Assembly: GCF_024623785.1 (NCBI RefSeq)
Contig: NZ_JANKBZ010000054.1
Coordinates: forward strand, 1-42,849
Length of the DNA: 42,849 nucleotides
DNA from: Archangium lipolyticum
Lineage (GTDB): Bacteria; Myxococcota; Myxococcia; Myxococcales; Myxococcaceae
Direction: 5' to 3'
The stretch's first letter is position 1. Each line of letters begins with the position of its first letter. Positions 14,855 to 23,042 of this stretch are shown here, one piece after another. A model generated the notes under the pieces. The model was not told where the DNA came from, did not search any database, and worked only from the letters and a program-made list of their open reading frames with translations. The position numbers and the translations under genes were made by a program.

Positions 14855-16726
14855 ATGCAATCACCTGGCGGAGTGAAAGGGATTTCGAGTCGAAGGATGG
14901 GGTTGGCGCTGACGTTGAGCCTGGCCCTGGGGTGCTCCGGCACCGGGGAGCTTCCGGTCTACGAGGGAGAGCTGCGCATGTTCTCCGTGGACCACGCGGA
15001 TGGCACGCACCGCATGGGCTACGGCCTGCGGACCGCGGACGGCCGGAGCTTCGAGTTGTCGTTCGACGGCGAGCACGCGCTCAACCCGGGAGACCATGTG
15101 ATCGTCCGGGGAGAGCCCGCCCCGGACATGAGCACCAGCGAGCATCCGGGACAGGTGGGTGAGCGGCTCGTGGTCGAGTCCATCGAGGTGGTCGCTCCCG
15201 CGCCGGACCTCACGACGTCACGGGACGCCCTGGTCAGCGGCACGCCGCGGACCGTGCGCGTGGCCATCCTCCCCCTGGTCTTCCCGGGCACCACGGCGCG
15301 CATCGATACGGCCACGGCCCGCCAGCGGCTGGACACCGTCAGCGCGTACTACAAGGAGCTCTCCTACGGCGCCTGGACGGTGCAGGGTGATGCGCTAGCG
15401 CCGCTGAGCATGGCAAAGCCAGCCAACTGCAACCTGGACACCATCAGCAACGCCGCGCGTGCGGCGGCGAGCGCCCAGGGGCGCAACCTGAGCGTCTACA
15501 CGCACGTGGGCTTCGTCATCCCCAACAACCCGGGCTTCACCGACTGTGCCTGCGGCCTGGCGTGGGTGGGCCGGCCGCCAGCGGCGGGCAACTCGTTCGG
15601 CGACGCGAGCCTCTACACCTGCACGGACCCGAACGCCTTCGCGCATGAGATGGGCCACGGCTTCGGTCTGGGGCACGCGTCCACGGCCCGCTGTGGCTCC
15701 GGGGTCGCGTACCGCTCCAGTCCCTACACGAGCTGCAGTCCGGACGAGTACGGCAACCGCTTCAACACCATGGGCGGCGGGCTGGGCCACATGAACGCCT
15801 TCCAGAAGTCCGCCATGCTGTGGCTGGACAAGTGCAACAACGTGCGCGTCTCGCGCGATGCGACGTATGACCTGGTGCCCATCCAGAGCGCGTCCAACGG
15901 CATCCAGTCCCTGCAGATCCCCACGGGGGACACGGTGGACGGCCGGCCGCTCTACTTCTGGGTGGAGTACCGCAACCCCGCGCTCGCCTCGTTCAACGCG
16001 GGTCCGGATGGCGCCCCCGAGGTCAACCCGGGCGTGCACATCGACGTCGCGCAGGACTTCCGCTCGAGCAGCGGCAACCGCAACCCGCTCCTGTTGGACC
16101 TGGCCCCCAACTACCCCAACACCCACCGCGATCCGCGTCTCACCGCGGGCCGCACCTTCCAGGATCCCAACGGCCGCGTGAGCATCTCCGTGCTCTCGCA
16201 GGCGAGCGACAAGGCCACCGTCCGCGTCACGTTCCCCGGTGGCGGCACGGGCACCAACACGTGCAGTGATGGCACGCTCCCGGGTGGCGGCACGGCTCCC
16301 GGGCCCCAGCCGGGCTCCGTGGTGCGCCTCGTCGCGCAGCACAGCGGCAAGTGCCTGGACGTGCCCAGCTCGAGCACCTCGGACGGCACGCCCCTCCAGC
16401 AGTGGGGCTGCAATGGAACGAACGCCCAGGCCTTCCGCCTCCAGGCGGCGAGCGGTGGCGCCTTCAACCTGGTGAACGTCAACAGCGGCAAGTGCGTCGA
16501 CGTCTCCAACTCCAACACCGCGGATGGCGCCACCATCCAGCAGTGGGGCTGCAATGGGACGAACGCCCAGGCCTTCACCCTGAAGGCCAATGGCGGCGGC
16601 TACACCGTGGTGAACGTCAACAGCGGCAAGTGCGTCGACGTGCCGAACTCCTCGCTCAGCGACGGCACGAAGGTGCTGCAGTACACCTGCAACGGCGGCG
16701 GCAACCAGACCTGGGCCCTCCAGTAA
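14855..16726 (+). CDS. Secreted gametolysin-like metalloprotease with ricin-like lectin repeats
   Basis: 623 residues. Lipoprotein signal (SSRRMGLALTLSLALGC, Cys27). A beta-rich N-terminal domain (35-120) precedes the zincin domain with HEMGHGFGLGH (264-274) and Met-turn NTMGGG (304-309), as in M11 gametolysin-like peptidases; M6-like enzymes are the alternative. Residues about 490-623 are a ricin/CBM13-like trefoil with three repeats (GKCLDVPSSS, GKCVDVSNSN, GKCVDVPNSS). The DNA of repeats one and two shares 38 of 39 bases (16397-16435, 16538-16576), and repeats two and three share 32 identical bases (16472-16503, 16610-16641). ATG 14855 is preceded by GGGAGGAC and starts the signal peptide. 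It probably degrades protein on prey, held there by the lectin. Confidence 0.88.
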   Translation: MQSPGGVKGISSRRMGLALTLSLALGCSGTGELPVYEGELRMFSVDHADGTHRMGYGLRTADGRSFELSFDGEHALNPGDHVIVRGEPAPDMSTSEHPGQVGERLVVESIEVVAPAPDLTTSRDALVSGTPRTVRVAILPLVFPGTTARIDTATARQRLDTVSAYYKELSYGAWTVQGDALAPLSMAKPANCNLDTISNAARAAASAQGRNLSVYTHVGFVIPNNPGFTDCACGLAWVGRPPAAGNSFGDASLYTCTDPNAFAHEMGHGFGLGHASTARCGSGVAYRSSPYTSCSPDEYGNRFNTMGGGLGHMNAFQKSAMLWLDKCNNVRVSRDATYDLVPIQSASNGIQSLQIPTGDTVDGRPLYFWVEYRNPALASFNAGPDGAPEVNPGVHIDVAQDFRSSSGNRNPLLLDLAPNYPNTHRDPRLTAGRTFQDPNGRVSISVLSQASDKATVRVTFPGGGTGTNTCSDGTLPGGGTAPGPQPGSVVRLVAQHSGKCLDVPSSSTSDGTPLQQWGCNGTNAQAFRLQAASGGAFNLVNVNSGKCVDVSNSNTADGATIQQWGCNGTNAQAFTLKANGGGYTVVNVNSGKCVDVPNSSLSDGTKVLQYTCNGGGNQTWALQ

Positions 16727-16742
16727 CCCGGGTGGGGACCTC

Positions 16743-16779
16743 CCGCGCGAGCGCCCGGCTCAGGCGGCGCTCGCCGCGG
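16743..16779. repeat. 37-nt hairpin repeat, copy B
   Basis: The same arms as copy A at 14620-14656. Here the stem extends outward to CCTCCCGCG (16739-16747) and CGCGGGAGG (16775-16783). It starts 17 bases after the protease stop and covers the last codons of the convergent patatin gene (stop at 16760), so on the minus strand it is coding as well as structural. Confidence 0.8.
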
Positions 16780-18055
16780 GAGGCTTCACGGTGGCCATCT
16801 CCGACACGCACTGCGGCTCGTCCGACCAAAAGCGCAGCCACTCGGCGCGCAGCGCGCGGGCGTCCTGCCGGCCCAGCTCGATGAGGATGTCCGCGAAGCC
16901 TCCATCGAAGAGCAGGTACGACGCCAGGTCCGCCTCGTGCGAGGCCTCCCGGTCCACCAGCCGCAGGATGGCCTTGTGCGCCAGGCCCGAGCTGCGGCGG
17001 CGGAACTCGGGCGTGCGGACGTACTCGGCCGCCAGCGCGCCAATGTCCTTCGAGGGCCTCACCAGCAGCTCCCGCACGTAGCGCAGGGGCTGGCTGCGGT
17101 GGGGCTCCAACACCGCGCCGAGCGTCTGCGCGAAGCCCGGCCCGTACGCCACCGTCCCCGCCTCGAGGATGGCGTTGAGCCGCCGCATCCTCCCGAGGTC
17201 CTGATCCGTGCGGTCCATCATCAGCGTGTTGAGCATCTTGCCCATCAGGAAGGGCGCGGTCGCGAACGCCTGCTCGCGCTCCTGCTCCGTGATGCCCTCC
17301 ACGCCCTCCGGCTTCCGGGCGCGGAGCGCCTCGTGCCGCAGCGAGACGACCACCACGCGCTGCGCTCCCAACCTCAGCGCGGGACTGAGCGGGACGTTGA
17401 GCCGGAGCCCTCCGTCCACGTGCAGCTCGTTCTGGATGCGCACCGCCGGGAAGACCACCGGAATGGCCGCCGAGGCCAGCGCATGGCTGGGGCAGATGCG
17501 CGCGGCTTGCGCCTGATAGGAGGGATCATTCCCCCAGGAGGGGATTCCGCCGCCGTGCCGCTGCACGAACACCGTGGCCCGCCCGCTGCCCACGTGCGTG
17601 GTGCTCACCGCGAGCGCATCCAGGTGGCCCTTGCGCAGGTTGCGGCCAATGCCCAGCCAGGGAATGCCCCGGCTCACGATCGCCCGCAGCCCGCGCGGAT
17701 CCACCAGCCCGCCATACTGGAGGTCGCGCGGATGGGGCGCCGGCTTGCCGAGCGCCTCGCGCAGGACGCGGAAGATGTCCCCCACTCCCACCCGGAGCAC
17801 TTCCTCCACCTTCATCCCCGTCCAGTGGGCCCGCATCCCCTGCCCCTGCAGGCGGGGCCGATCGCTCGTCGCCGCGAGGTAGCAGGCGTGGATGGCACCC
17901 ACCGACGTGCCCGCGAGGATGTCCAGCTTCAGCTCCCGGCCGAGTTCCGGCTCCAACTCCTCGCGGAGATAGGACAGAACCCCGGCCTCATACGCACCTC
18001 GTGCGGCGCCTCCCCCCAACACAAGACCCGTCTTCAGCCCGGACATCATGGCCAT
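16760..18055 (-). CDS. Patatin-like phospholipase
   Basis: 431 residues with the patatin core: oxyanion loop GGGAARG (14-20), nucleophile elbow GTSVG (49-53, Ser51) and the dyad Asp214 in DGG. The rest (about 225-431) is helical without further motifs. It should release fatty acids from phospholipids; no signal peptide is visible, so it acts in the cytoplasm or is exported another way. AGGAGAG precedes ATG 18055, which I prefer over an upstream frame lacking a ribosome site; the second ATG at 18049 is possible. The gene converges with the gametolysin-like protease and diverges from the envelope-protein gene at 18284. Confidence 0.93.
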   Translation of the reverse strand: MAMMSGLKTGLVLGGGAARGAYEAGVLSYLREELEPELGRELKLDILAGTSVGAIHACYLAATSDRPRLQGQGMRAHWTGMKVEEVLRVGVGDIFRVLREALGKPAPHPRDLQYGGLVDPRGLRAIVSRGIPWLGIGRNLRKGHLDALAVSTTHVGSGRATVFVQRHGGGIPSWGNDPSYQAQAARICPSHALASAAIPVVFPAVRIQNELHVDGGLRLNVPLSPALRLGAQRVVVVSLRHEALRARKPEGVEGITEQEREQAFATAPFLMGKMLNTLMMDRTDQDLGRMRRLNAILEAGTVAYGPGFAQTLGAVLEPHRSQPLRYVRELLVRPSKDIGALAAEYVRTPEFRRRSSGLAHKAILRLVDREASHEADLASYLLFDGGFADILIELGRQDARALRAEWLRFWSDEPQCVSEMATVKPPAASAA

Positions 18056-18283
18056 GACCTCTCCTGAGGGAGAGTCTACGGCGGATGTGATGTGACAGGG
18101 AAAGGGGGCTCCCTCTCGTGGCGGCACATGCGCGCACGTCCGGGTGCGTCAACCGAAAGGCACTCCCGCCCGGACCGGCGAGCAGCCCGCTCCCCCAGGG
18201 ACTATGTTGTCCCGGCGTGTGTTGTCATGGGCGCAAAGGCAACCGGACGAGCGTCTTGCCTCCAGTTCCCAGGGAGTCGAGCC

Positions 18284-19204
18284 ATGTGGAAACAAGTGGG
18301 AGTCGTACTGGCCGTGTCGTGGATGGGCCTCGCGGCCGAGCGGGCCGAGGCGCGCTTCGGAAAGCGGCGCCCGGACTCGGAGTCATCCTCGCCTCCAAGC
18401 CCATCGACGAGCCGCCCCCACACGAGCAGTGGCGTGGGAGAGCCTCGCCCCCACCCCTCCCCTGGCCCCCGCCCCGATTACTACCGCCCCCGGTACAGGT
18501 ATTACGGCGGCTACCCCGGGTATTACGGCTTCTACGCCTACCCCTGGGGACACTCCTACTACGACCCCTCCTGGGCCTGGCCCTACCTGGGTCCCTCCTA
18601 CCGGTACTACGACCCCTACTACGGCCTGATGTGGCGGCGTCCGCCGATGCCGAGCCCGAGCGTGCGGGCGGAGAACGAGCCCGAGACGCCCGCCAAGGTG
18701 GACTTCACCGCCGACGCGGGCCTCGTCACGCAGGGCACGTCCCTGGGGCTGGGGCTTCAGGTGGATGGCCAGCAGCTCGGCTTCGGCGCCCGGCTGAACG
18801 TGTTCAGCCTGACCCCGGACGATGGCTCGCGGGGCAGGGACTACATCTCCCTGCTGTCGCTCAAGCCGAGCGTGCTGCTGGTATCGCGAGAGGCCCTGAG
18901 CGTGCGCCTGTTGGCCGGCATGGACATGGCCTTCGCCCCGGACGCCATCTTCGTGGGACCCGGCCTGGGCACGAGCGCGATGCTGCGCGTGGTGGGACCG
19001 CTCAAGCTGGAGGCCAGTGCCAGCTGGACGCCCCTCCCCTTCACCCAGCTCACCGGTGACGCCGGCGTGGCCGTGCAGCTCGGCGTGGTACGGCTGCGCG
19101 GGGGCTACCGCGCCACCTACCTGAACGACCAGGGCCGGGTGGATGGGAACGTCAACCGCGAGTTCTTCGCGGGCCCCTACGCCGGTCTCTCGCTGGGCCT
19201 CTGA
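18284..19204 (+). CDS. Tyr/Pro/Gly-rich envelope protein
   Basis: 306 residues. A signal peptide (VVLAVSWMGLAAERAEA, likely cut before Arg24) leads to a Ser/Pro-rich stretch and then a Tyr/Gly/Pro-rich segment (about 65-120: PRYRYYGGYPGYYGFYAYPW). The C-terminal 170 residues alternate hydrophobic and polar residues and end in GLSLGL, as in outer-membrane beta-barrel or OmpA-like porin ends. ATG 18284 begins the signal. I do not recognise a family; low-complexity Tyr-rich regions often form adhesive or gel-like coats. It is monocistronic with POT downstream. Confidence 0.75.
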   Translation: MWKQVGVVLAVSWMGLAAERAEARFGKRRPDSESSSPPSPSTSRPHTSSGVGEPRPHPSPGPRPDYYRPRYRYYGGYPGYYGFYAYPWGHSYYDPSWAWPYLGPSYRYYDPYYGLMWRRPPMPSPSVRAENEPETPAKVDFTADAGLVTQGTSLGLGLQVDGQQLGFGARLNVFSLTPDDGSRGRDYISLLSLKPSVLLVSREALSVRLLAGMDMAFAPDAIFVGPGLGTSAMLRVVGPLKLEASASWTPLPFTQLTGDAGVAVQLGVVRLRGGYRATYLNDQGRVDGNVNREFFAGPYAGLSLGL

Positions 19205-19258
19205 CGTCTGGCCGCTCGTGGGTTGTGCCCAGGGTCACCCTTGGGATACCAACCAGGT

Positions 19259-20734
19259 ATGGAAAGCACACCCACCCCGGCTTCGCGCGAACGGTACCCG
19301 CCGCAGATCAAGTACATCATCGGCAACGAGGCCTGTGAGCGCTTCAGCTTCTACGGGATGAGGAACATCCTCACGATCTTCCTCGTCCAGTACCTGCTGG
19401 TACAGCACGTGCCGGACGAGGCCGCGCGGCAGGTCGAGGCCAAGGCCGTCTTCCACGACTTCGTCTCGCTCGTCTACCTGTTCCCCCTGCTCGGCGGATG
19501 GCTGGCGGACCGCTTCTTCGGCAAGTACCGCACCGTCCTCTGGCTGTCGTTGCTCTACTGCGTGGGCCACCTGCTGCTCGCCCTCTTCGACGATCACCGC
19601 CAGGGCTTCTACGCCGGCCTCTTCCTCATCGCCCTGGGCTCCGGCGGCATCAAGCCGTGCGTCTCCGCCTTCGTCGGCGACCAGTTCACCGAGCAGAACA
19701 AGGGCCTGGTCAAGGGCGTGTTCGCGCTCTTCTACTGGATCATCAACTTCGGCTCGTTCTTCGCCTCGCTGTTCATCCCCCTCACCTTGAACAAGCTCGG
19801 GCCCGCCGTGGCCTTTGGCATCCCCGGTGTGCTGATGTTCATCGCCACCGTCATCTTCTGGTTGGGCCGGGGCTACTACACGAACGTGCCCCCCACGGGC
19901 CACAATCCCCACTCCTTCGTCCGGGTGGTGCGCGATGCCCTCTTCCCCCAGCAGAAGGTGCCCGGCGCGAAGTCCTGGCTGGAGCATGCCTCCTCCGCCG
20001 GCCACCCCCCCGAGGCCATCGAGGGCGCCAAGGCCGTGTTCCGCGTCATGGGCATCTTCGCGATGATCCCCGTCTTCTGGGCCCTCTTCGACCAGAAGGC
20101 CTCCACCTGGGTCCTCCAGGCCCGGACCATGGACCTGACGGTGGGCAGCATCGAGATCGCCCCCTCGCAGCTCCAGGCGCTCAACCCGCTCATGGTCATG
20201 CTGCTCATCCCGCTCAACTCCTTCGTCCTCTTCCCCTTCCTCGAGCGGCGCGGCATCCAGATCACCCCCCTGCGCCGCATGGGCGCCGGCATGTTCATCA
20301 CCTCCGGCGCCTACGTGCTCGTCGCCCTCATCCAGCTCACCCTCGATGGCGGGAACAAGATCTCCGTCCTCTGGCAGGCCGCCCCCTACCTCGTGCTCAC
20401 CCTCGGCGAGGTGCTCGTGTCCGCCACCGGCCTCGAGTTCGCCTACAGCCAGGCCCCTCGCGAGATGAAGGGCACCCTCATGAGCCTGTGGAACATCACC
20501 GTGACCATCGGCAACCAGCTCGTCTCCCTGGTCGCCCGGCTCAACGTCTTCTCGGGCATGGCCGCCACGCTCTTCTTCTACTCGGGCCTCGTCTTCGCCG
20601 CCGCCATCGTCTTCGCCTTCATCGCCTCGCGCTACCAGGTGCGTGATTACTTCATGCCCGGCACCGCCGCCCCCGTCCCCGACCGCACCGTGCCCTCCTC
20701 CAACCCCGTCGGCGGCGAGCGCAAGGCGCTGTAG
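19259..20734 (+). CDS. POT-family peptide transporter
   Basis: 491 residues with about 12-14 membrane helices. The proton-coupled oligopeptide transporter signature EACERFSFYGMR (helix 1, E-x-x-E-R-F-x-F-Y-G) is intact, as is the later FALFYWIINFGSFFA segment. It imports di- and tripeptides with protons. The start ATG 19259 has only a weak ribosome site but precedes the PPQIKYIIGNEACERF start of the family. The second POT gene lies opposite, on the minus strand, 166 bases away, with the hairpin at 20788-20817 between them. Confidence 0.93.
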   Translation: MESTPTPASRERYPPQIKYIIGNEACERFSFYGMRNILTIFLVQYLLVQHVPDEAARQVEAKAVFHDFVSLVYLFPLLGGWLADRFFGKYRTVLWLSLLYCVGHLLLALFDDHRQGFYAGLFLIALGSGGIKPCVSAFVGDQFTEQNKGLVKGVFALFYWIINFGSFFASLFIPLTLNKLGPAVAFGIPGVLMFIATVIFWLGRGYYTNVPPTGHNPHSFVRVVRDALFPQQKVPGAKSWLEHASSAGHPPEAIEGAKAVFRVMGIFAMIPVFWALFDQKASTWVLQARTMDLTVGSIEIAPSQLQALNPLMVMLLIPLNSFVLFPFLERRGIQITPLRRMGAGMFITSGAYVLVALIQLTLDGGNKISVLWQAAPYLVLTLGEVLVSATGLEFAYSQAPREMKGTLMSLWNITVTIGNQLVSLVARLNVFSGMAATLFFYSGLVFAAAIVFAFIASRYQVRDYFMPGTAAPVPDRTVPSSNPVGGERKAL

Positions 20735-20787
20735 TCACGGTCCTCCCTGTCGGGCTCGAAGACTCGAGCTCGTATTCGAAAAAGAAG

Positions 20788-20817
20788 AGGGCCCCGGGTG
20801 TTTCCTCCCGGGGCCCT
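20788..20817. terminator. Bidirectional terminator between the POT genes
   Basis: AGGGCCCCGGG (20788-20798) and CCCGGGGCCCT (20807-20817) form a perfect 11-bp stem with an 8-base loop. An A-rich run (20780-20786) precedes it, so the minus-strand transcript would have a T-rich tail. It lies between the convergent POT genes, which supports termination in both directions. Confidence 0.75.
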
Positions 20818-20835
20818 TCTCGTTGGAGCCCACTC

Positions 20836-20868
20836 CCCTCACCCCGACCCTCTCCCAGAGGGAGAGGG
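20836..20868. repeat. CCCTCTCCC palindrome repeat, copy 1
   Basis: CCCTCACCCCGA is followed by CCCTCTCCC-AGA-GGGAGAGGG (9-bp stem, 3-base loop, 20848-20868). The same module occurs at 31176-31208. This layout matches a family of dispersed intergenic palindromes found in many proteobacterial genomes, as I recall them; the function is unknown, possibly termination or nucleoid/gyrase binding. Confidence 0.75.
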
Positions 20869-20900
20869 AGTGGTGTGGGGGTGGTGACTCAGTGGGCGTT

Positions 20901-22301
20901 TCAGGCCGCCTGGATGCCCGGCTTCGACTGACCGTCCGCCGCCAACTGCGCCGCCGGCTTCGACTCGTCCGCTCCGTGCATCATCCGCTTCAGCATCGGC
21001 GCGATCGCCAACAGCACTCCGCCCGCCGCCGCCGTGGCAATGGTGATGGCGAGGAACAGATCGAACTCGCCCATCTTCTCCGCGTAGCCGCCGATGAGGC
21101 CCGCCAGGTAGTTGGCCACCGCGTTCGCGATGAACCACACACCCATCAGCGCCGATACGTACTTCGCCGGCGCCAGCTTCGTCACCATCGAGAGGCCCAC
21201 CGGCGACAGGCACAGCTCGCCCGCCGTGTGGAAGAAGTAGGCCGCCACCACCCACAGCAGCGCCGCCTTGCCCGACGCATCGCTCTGCTTGGACGCTCCC
21301 AGCATGAACACGAAGCCGAACGACACCAGCAGCAGGCCCATCGCCATCTTCGCCGGGATGGAGGGGTCCTTGCTCCGCCGGCCCAGCCCCGTCCACAGCT
21401 CCGCGAAGATGGGGCCCAGCAGGAGGATGAAGATGGGATTCACGGCCTGGAACCAGGTGGTGGGCACCTCCCAGCCGAACACGCTCCGGTCCACCTTCGC
21501 GTCCGTGTAGAGGTTCATCAGACCACCGGCCTGCTCGAAGGCCGCCCAAAAGAAGACCACGAAGAGCGCCAGCACGAAGATGACCACGATGCGGTCCTTC
21601 TCCTCGCGGGTCAGGGCCACCGTGGGCGCCGCGGGCGCACCCGCCTTGCGCTCCACCCTCTTGGGCGCCTTGCCCACGTCGCCCAGCAGGCGGTTGGAGA
21701 AGGCGAGGAAGATGACCACGCCGAGCGCCATGCCCACGCCCGCGGAGGCGAAGCCCCACGTCCAGCCGAACTTCTCGCCCAGCGTGCCGCACACCGCCGA
21801 GGCCAGCAGCGCGCCCATGTTGATGCCCATGTAGAAGATGGTGAAGGCACCGTCGCGGCGCGCGTCACCGGGCGCGTACAGCCCGCCCACCATCGTGGAG
21901 ATGTTCGGCTTGAAGAAGCCGTTGCCGATCACCAGCAGGCCCAGGCCCGTGTAGAAGAGCGCCTCCACCGTCCCGGGCATCGCCAGCACGAACTGGCCCA
22001 GCATCATCAGGATGCCGCCGATGATCACCGACAGCCGCTGTCCCAGGTAGCGGTCCGCGAGGAAACCGCCCGCCACCGGCGTCAGGTACACGAGGCCCGT
22101 GTAGAGGCCGTAGACCTCCAGCGCCTTGGCCTGGGTCCAGCCAAAGCCGTGCTTCTCGGCGGCGCTCACCATGTACAGCACGAGCAGGGCGCGCATGCCG
22201 TAATAGCTCATGCGCTCCCACATCTCGGTGGTGAATAGCAGGTAGAGACCCTTCGGGTGTCCTCGGGTCTCGGTCGGGGCAGAGGCAGTGCTCTGGGCCA
22301 T
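20901..22301 (-). CDS. POT-family peptide transporter, second
   Basis: 466 residues with about 12-14 membrane helices. The signature TEMWERMSYYGMR (helix 1) and the GGILMMLGQFVLAMPGTVEA and FFKPNISTMVGGLY segments mark the proton-dependent oligopeptide transporters. GAGGAAA precedes ATG 22301. It is distinct from the 19259 transporter (ERMSYY versus ERFSFY), so they probably differ in peptide preference. The two genes converge on one terminator. Together they fit uptake of peptides released by proteolysis of prey. Confidence 0.93.
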   Translation of the reverse strand: MAQSTASAPTETRGHPKGLYLLFTTEMWERMSYYGMRALLVLYMVSAAEKHGFGWTQAKALEVYGLYTGLVYLTPVAGGFLADRYLGQRLSVIIGGILMMLGQFVLAMPGTVEALFYTGLGLLVIGNGFFKPNISTMVGGLYAPGDARRDGAFTIFYMGINMGALLASAVCGTLGEKFGWTWGFASAGVGMALGVVIFLAFSNRLLGDVGKAPKRVERKAGAPAAPTVALTREEKDRIVVIFVLALFVVFFWAAFEQAGGLMNLYTDAKVDRSVFGWEVPTTWFQAVNPIFILLLGPIFAELWTGLGRRSKDPSIPAKMAMGLLLVSFGFVFMLGASKQSDASGKAALLWVVAAYFFHTAGELCLSPVGLSMVTKLAPAKYVSALMGVWFIANAVANYLAGLIGGYAEKMGEFDLFLAITIATAAAGGVLLAIAPMLKRMMHGADESKPAAQLAADGQSKPGIQAA

Positions 22302-22445
22302 GCGCGGGTTTCCTCGCGAGTGGGGGGAGAGAGAGAAAAAGGCTCCCGGTTGTAGCAGAGTCCCACCCCACCTGTCAGAAAGGTCACGAGAGGCAACCGA
22401 CCCTCCGTGCGCCGGTCCGACAGGACAGGCCCACGCCCCCGTGCA

Positions 22446-23042
22446 TCAGGGGTGCAGCTTCTCGTGCCGCGCGAGCATCTCGACGTAGAGCGCGATGCGC
22501 CTGGCCCGGGTCTCGGCCTTCTTCACGGTCTGGAGCCGGAACAGCACGGCGTAGCGGTTCGTCGAGTCGAGCGTGGCGAAGAACGCGGCCGCGCGAGGAT
22601 TCGCGGCGAAGGCGGCCGCCAGGTCCTCGGGCACGCTGGCACGGCTCGGCGAGTCGTAGGCCGCCTCCCAGCGTCCGTCCTGCTTCGCGCGCTCGACCTC
22701 GGCGAGTCCCGGCGGCTTCATCTCGCCCGCCGCGATGAGCGCCAGCGCCTTCTCGCGGTTGATCTTGGACCAGATGCTCCTGCGACCCCGCGGCGTGAAC
22801 TTCTGGAGATACGCCGTGTCGTCATGGCTCCTCCGCTGGCCGTCGATCCACCCCCATGCGAGCGCCACCTCGAGCGCCTGCTGGTAGTTGACCGACACCA
22901 CGCCGGAGGCCTTCTTGGCGATCTTCAGCCACACGCCGCGCGACGACGCGTGGTTCGACGCGAGCCAGGCCGACCACTCGCCCTGCTTCGCGAAGGAGAC
23001 GATCGGCGTCTCCCCCTCGGCTGTCTTCTTCACCCGGGCCAC
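22446..23042 (-). CDS. YdeI/OmpD-associated-type protein
   Basis: 198 residues. The conserved WSAWLASNHASSRGVWLKIA near the start and the ALAWGWIDGQRRSHDDTAYL segment are marks of the YdeI/OmdA family (bacteriocin-protection-like). The tail has LDSTNRYAVLFRLQTVKKAE. Biochemical function is unclear; the cytoplasmic family is linked to envelope resistance in enterics. The start is GTG 23042, which directly abuts the TAG (23045-23043) of the sensor kinase gene, so it is the fourth gene of the signalling operon. Translation may be coupled. Confidence 0.88.
   Translation of the reverse strand: MARVKKTAEGETPIVSFAKQGEWSAWLASNHASSRGVWLKIAKKASGVVSVNYQQALEVALAWGWIDGQRRSHDDTAYLQKFTPRGRRSIWSKINREKALALIAAGEMKPPGLAEVERAKQDGRWEAAYDSPSRASVPEDLAAAFAANPRAAAFFATLDSTNRYAVLFRLQTVKKAETRARRIALYVEMLARHEKLHP

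Noticed and set aside
16739..16783. Copy B hairpin as a simple terminator
   Set aside because: It lies over patatin codons and has a sister copy elsewhere, so I list it as a repeat and leave the function open.
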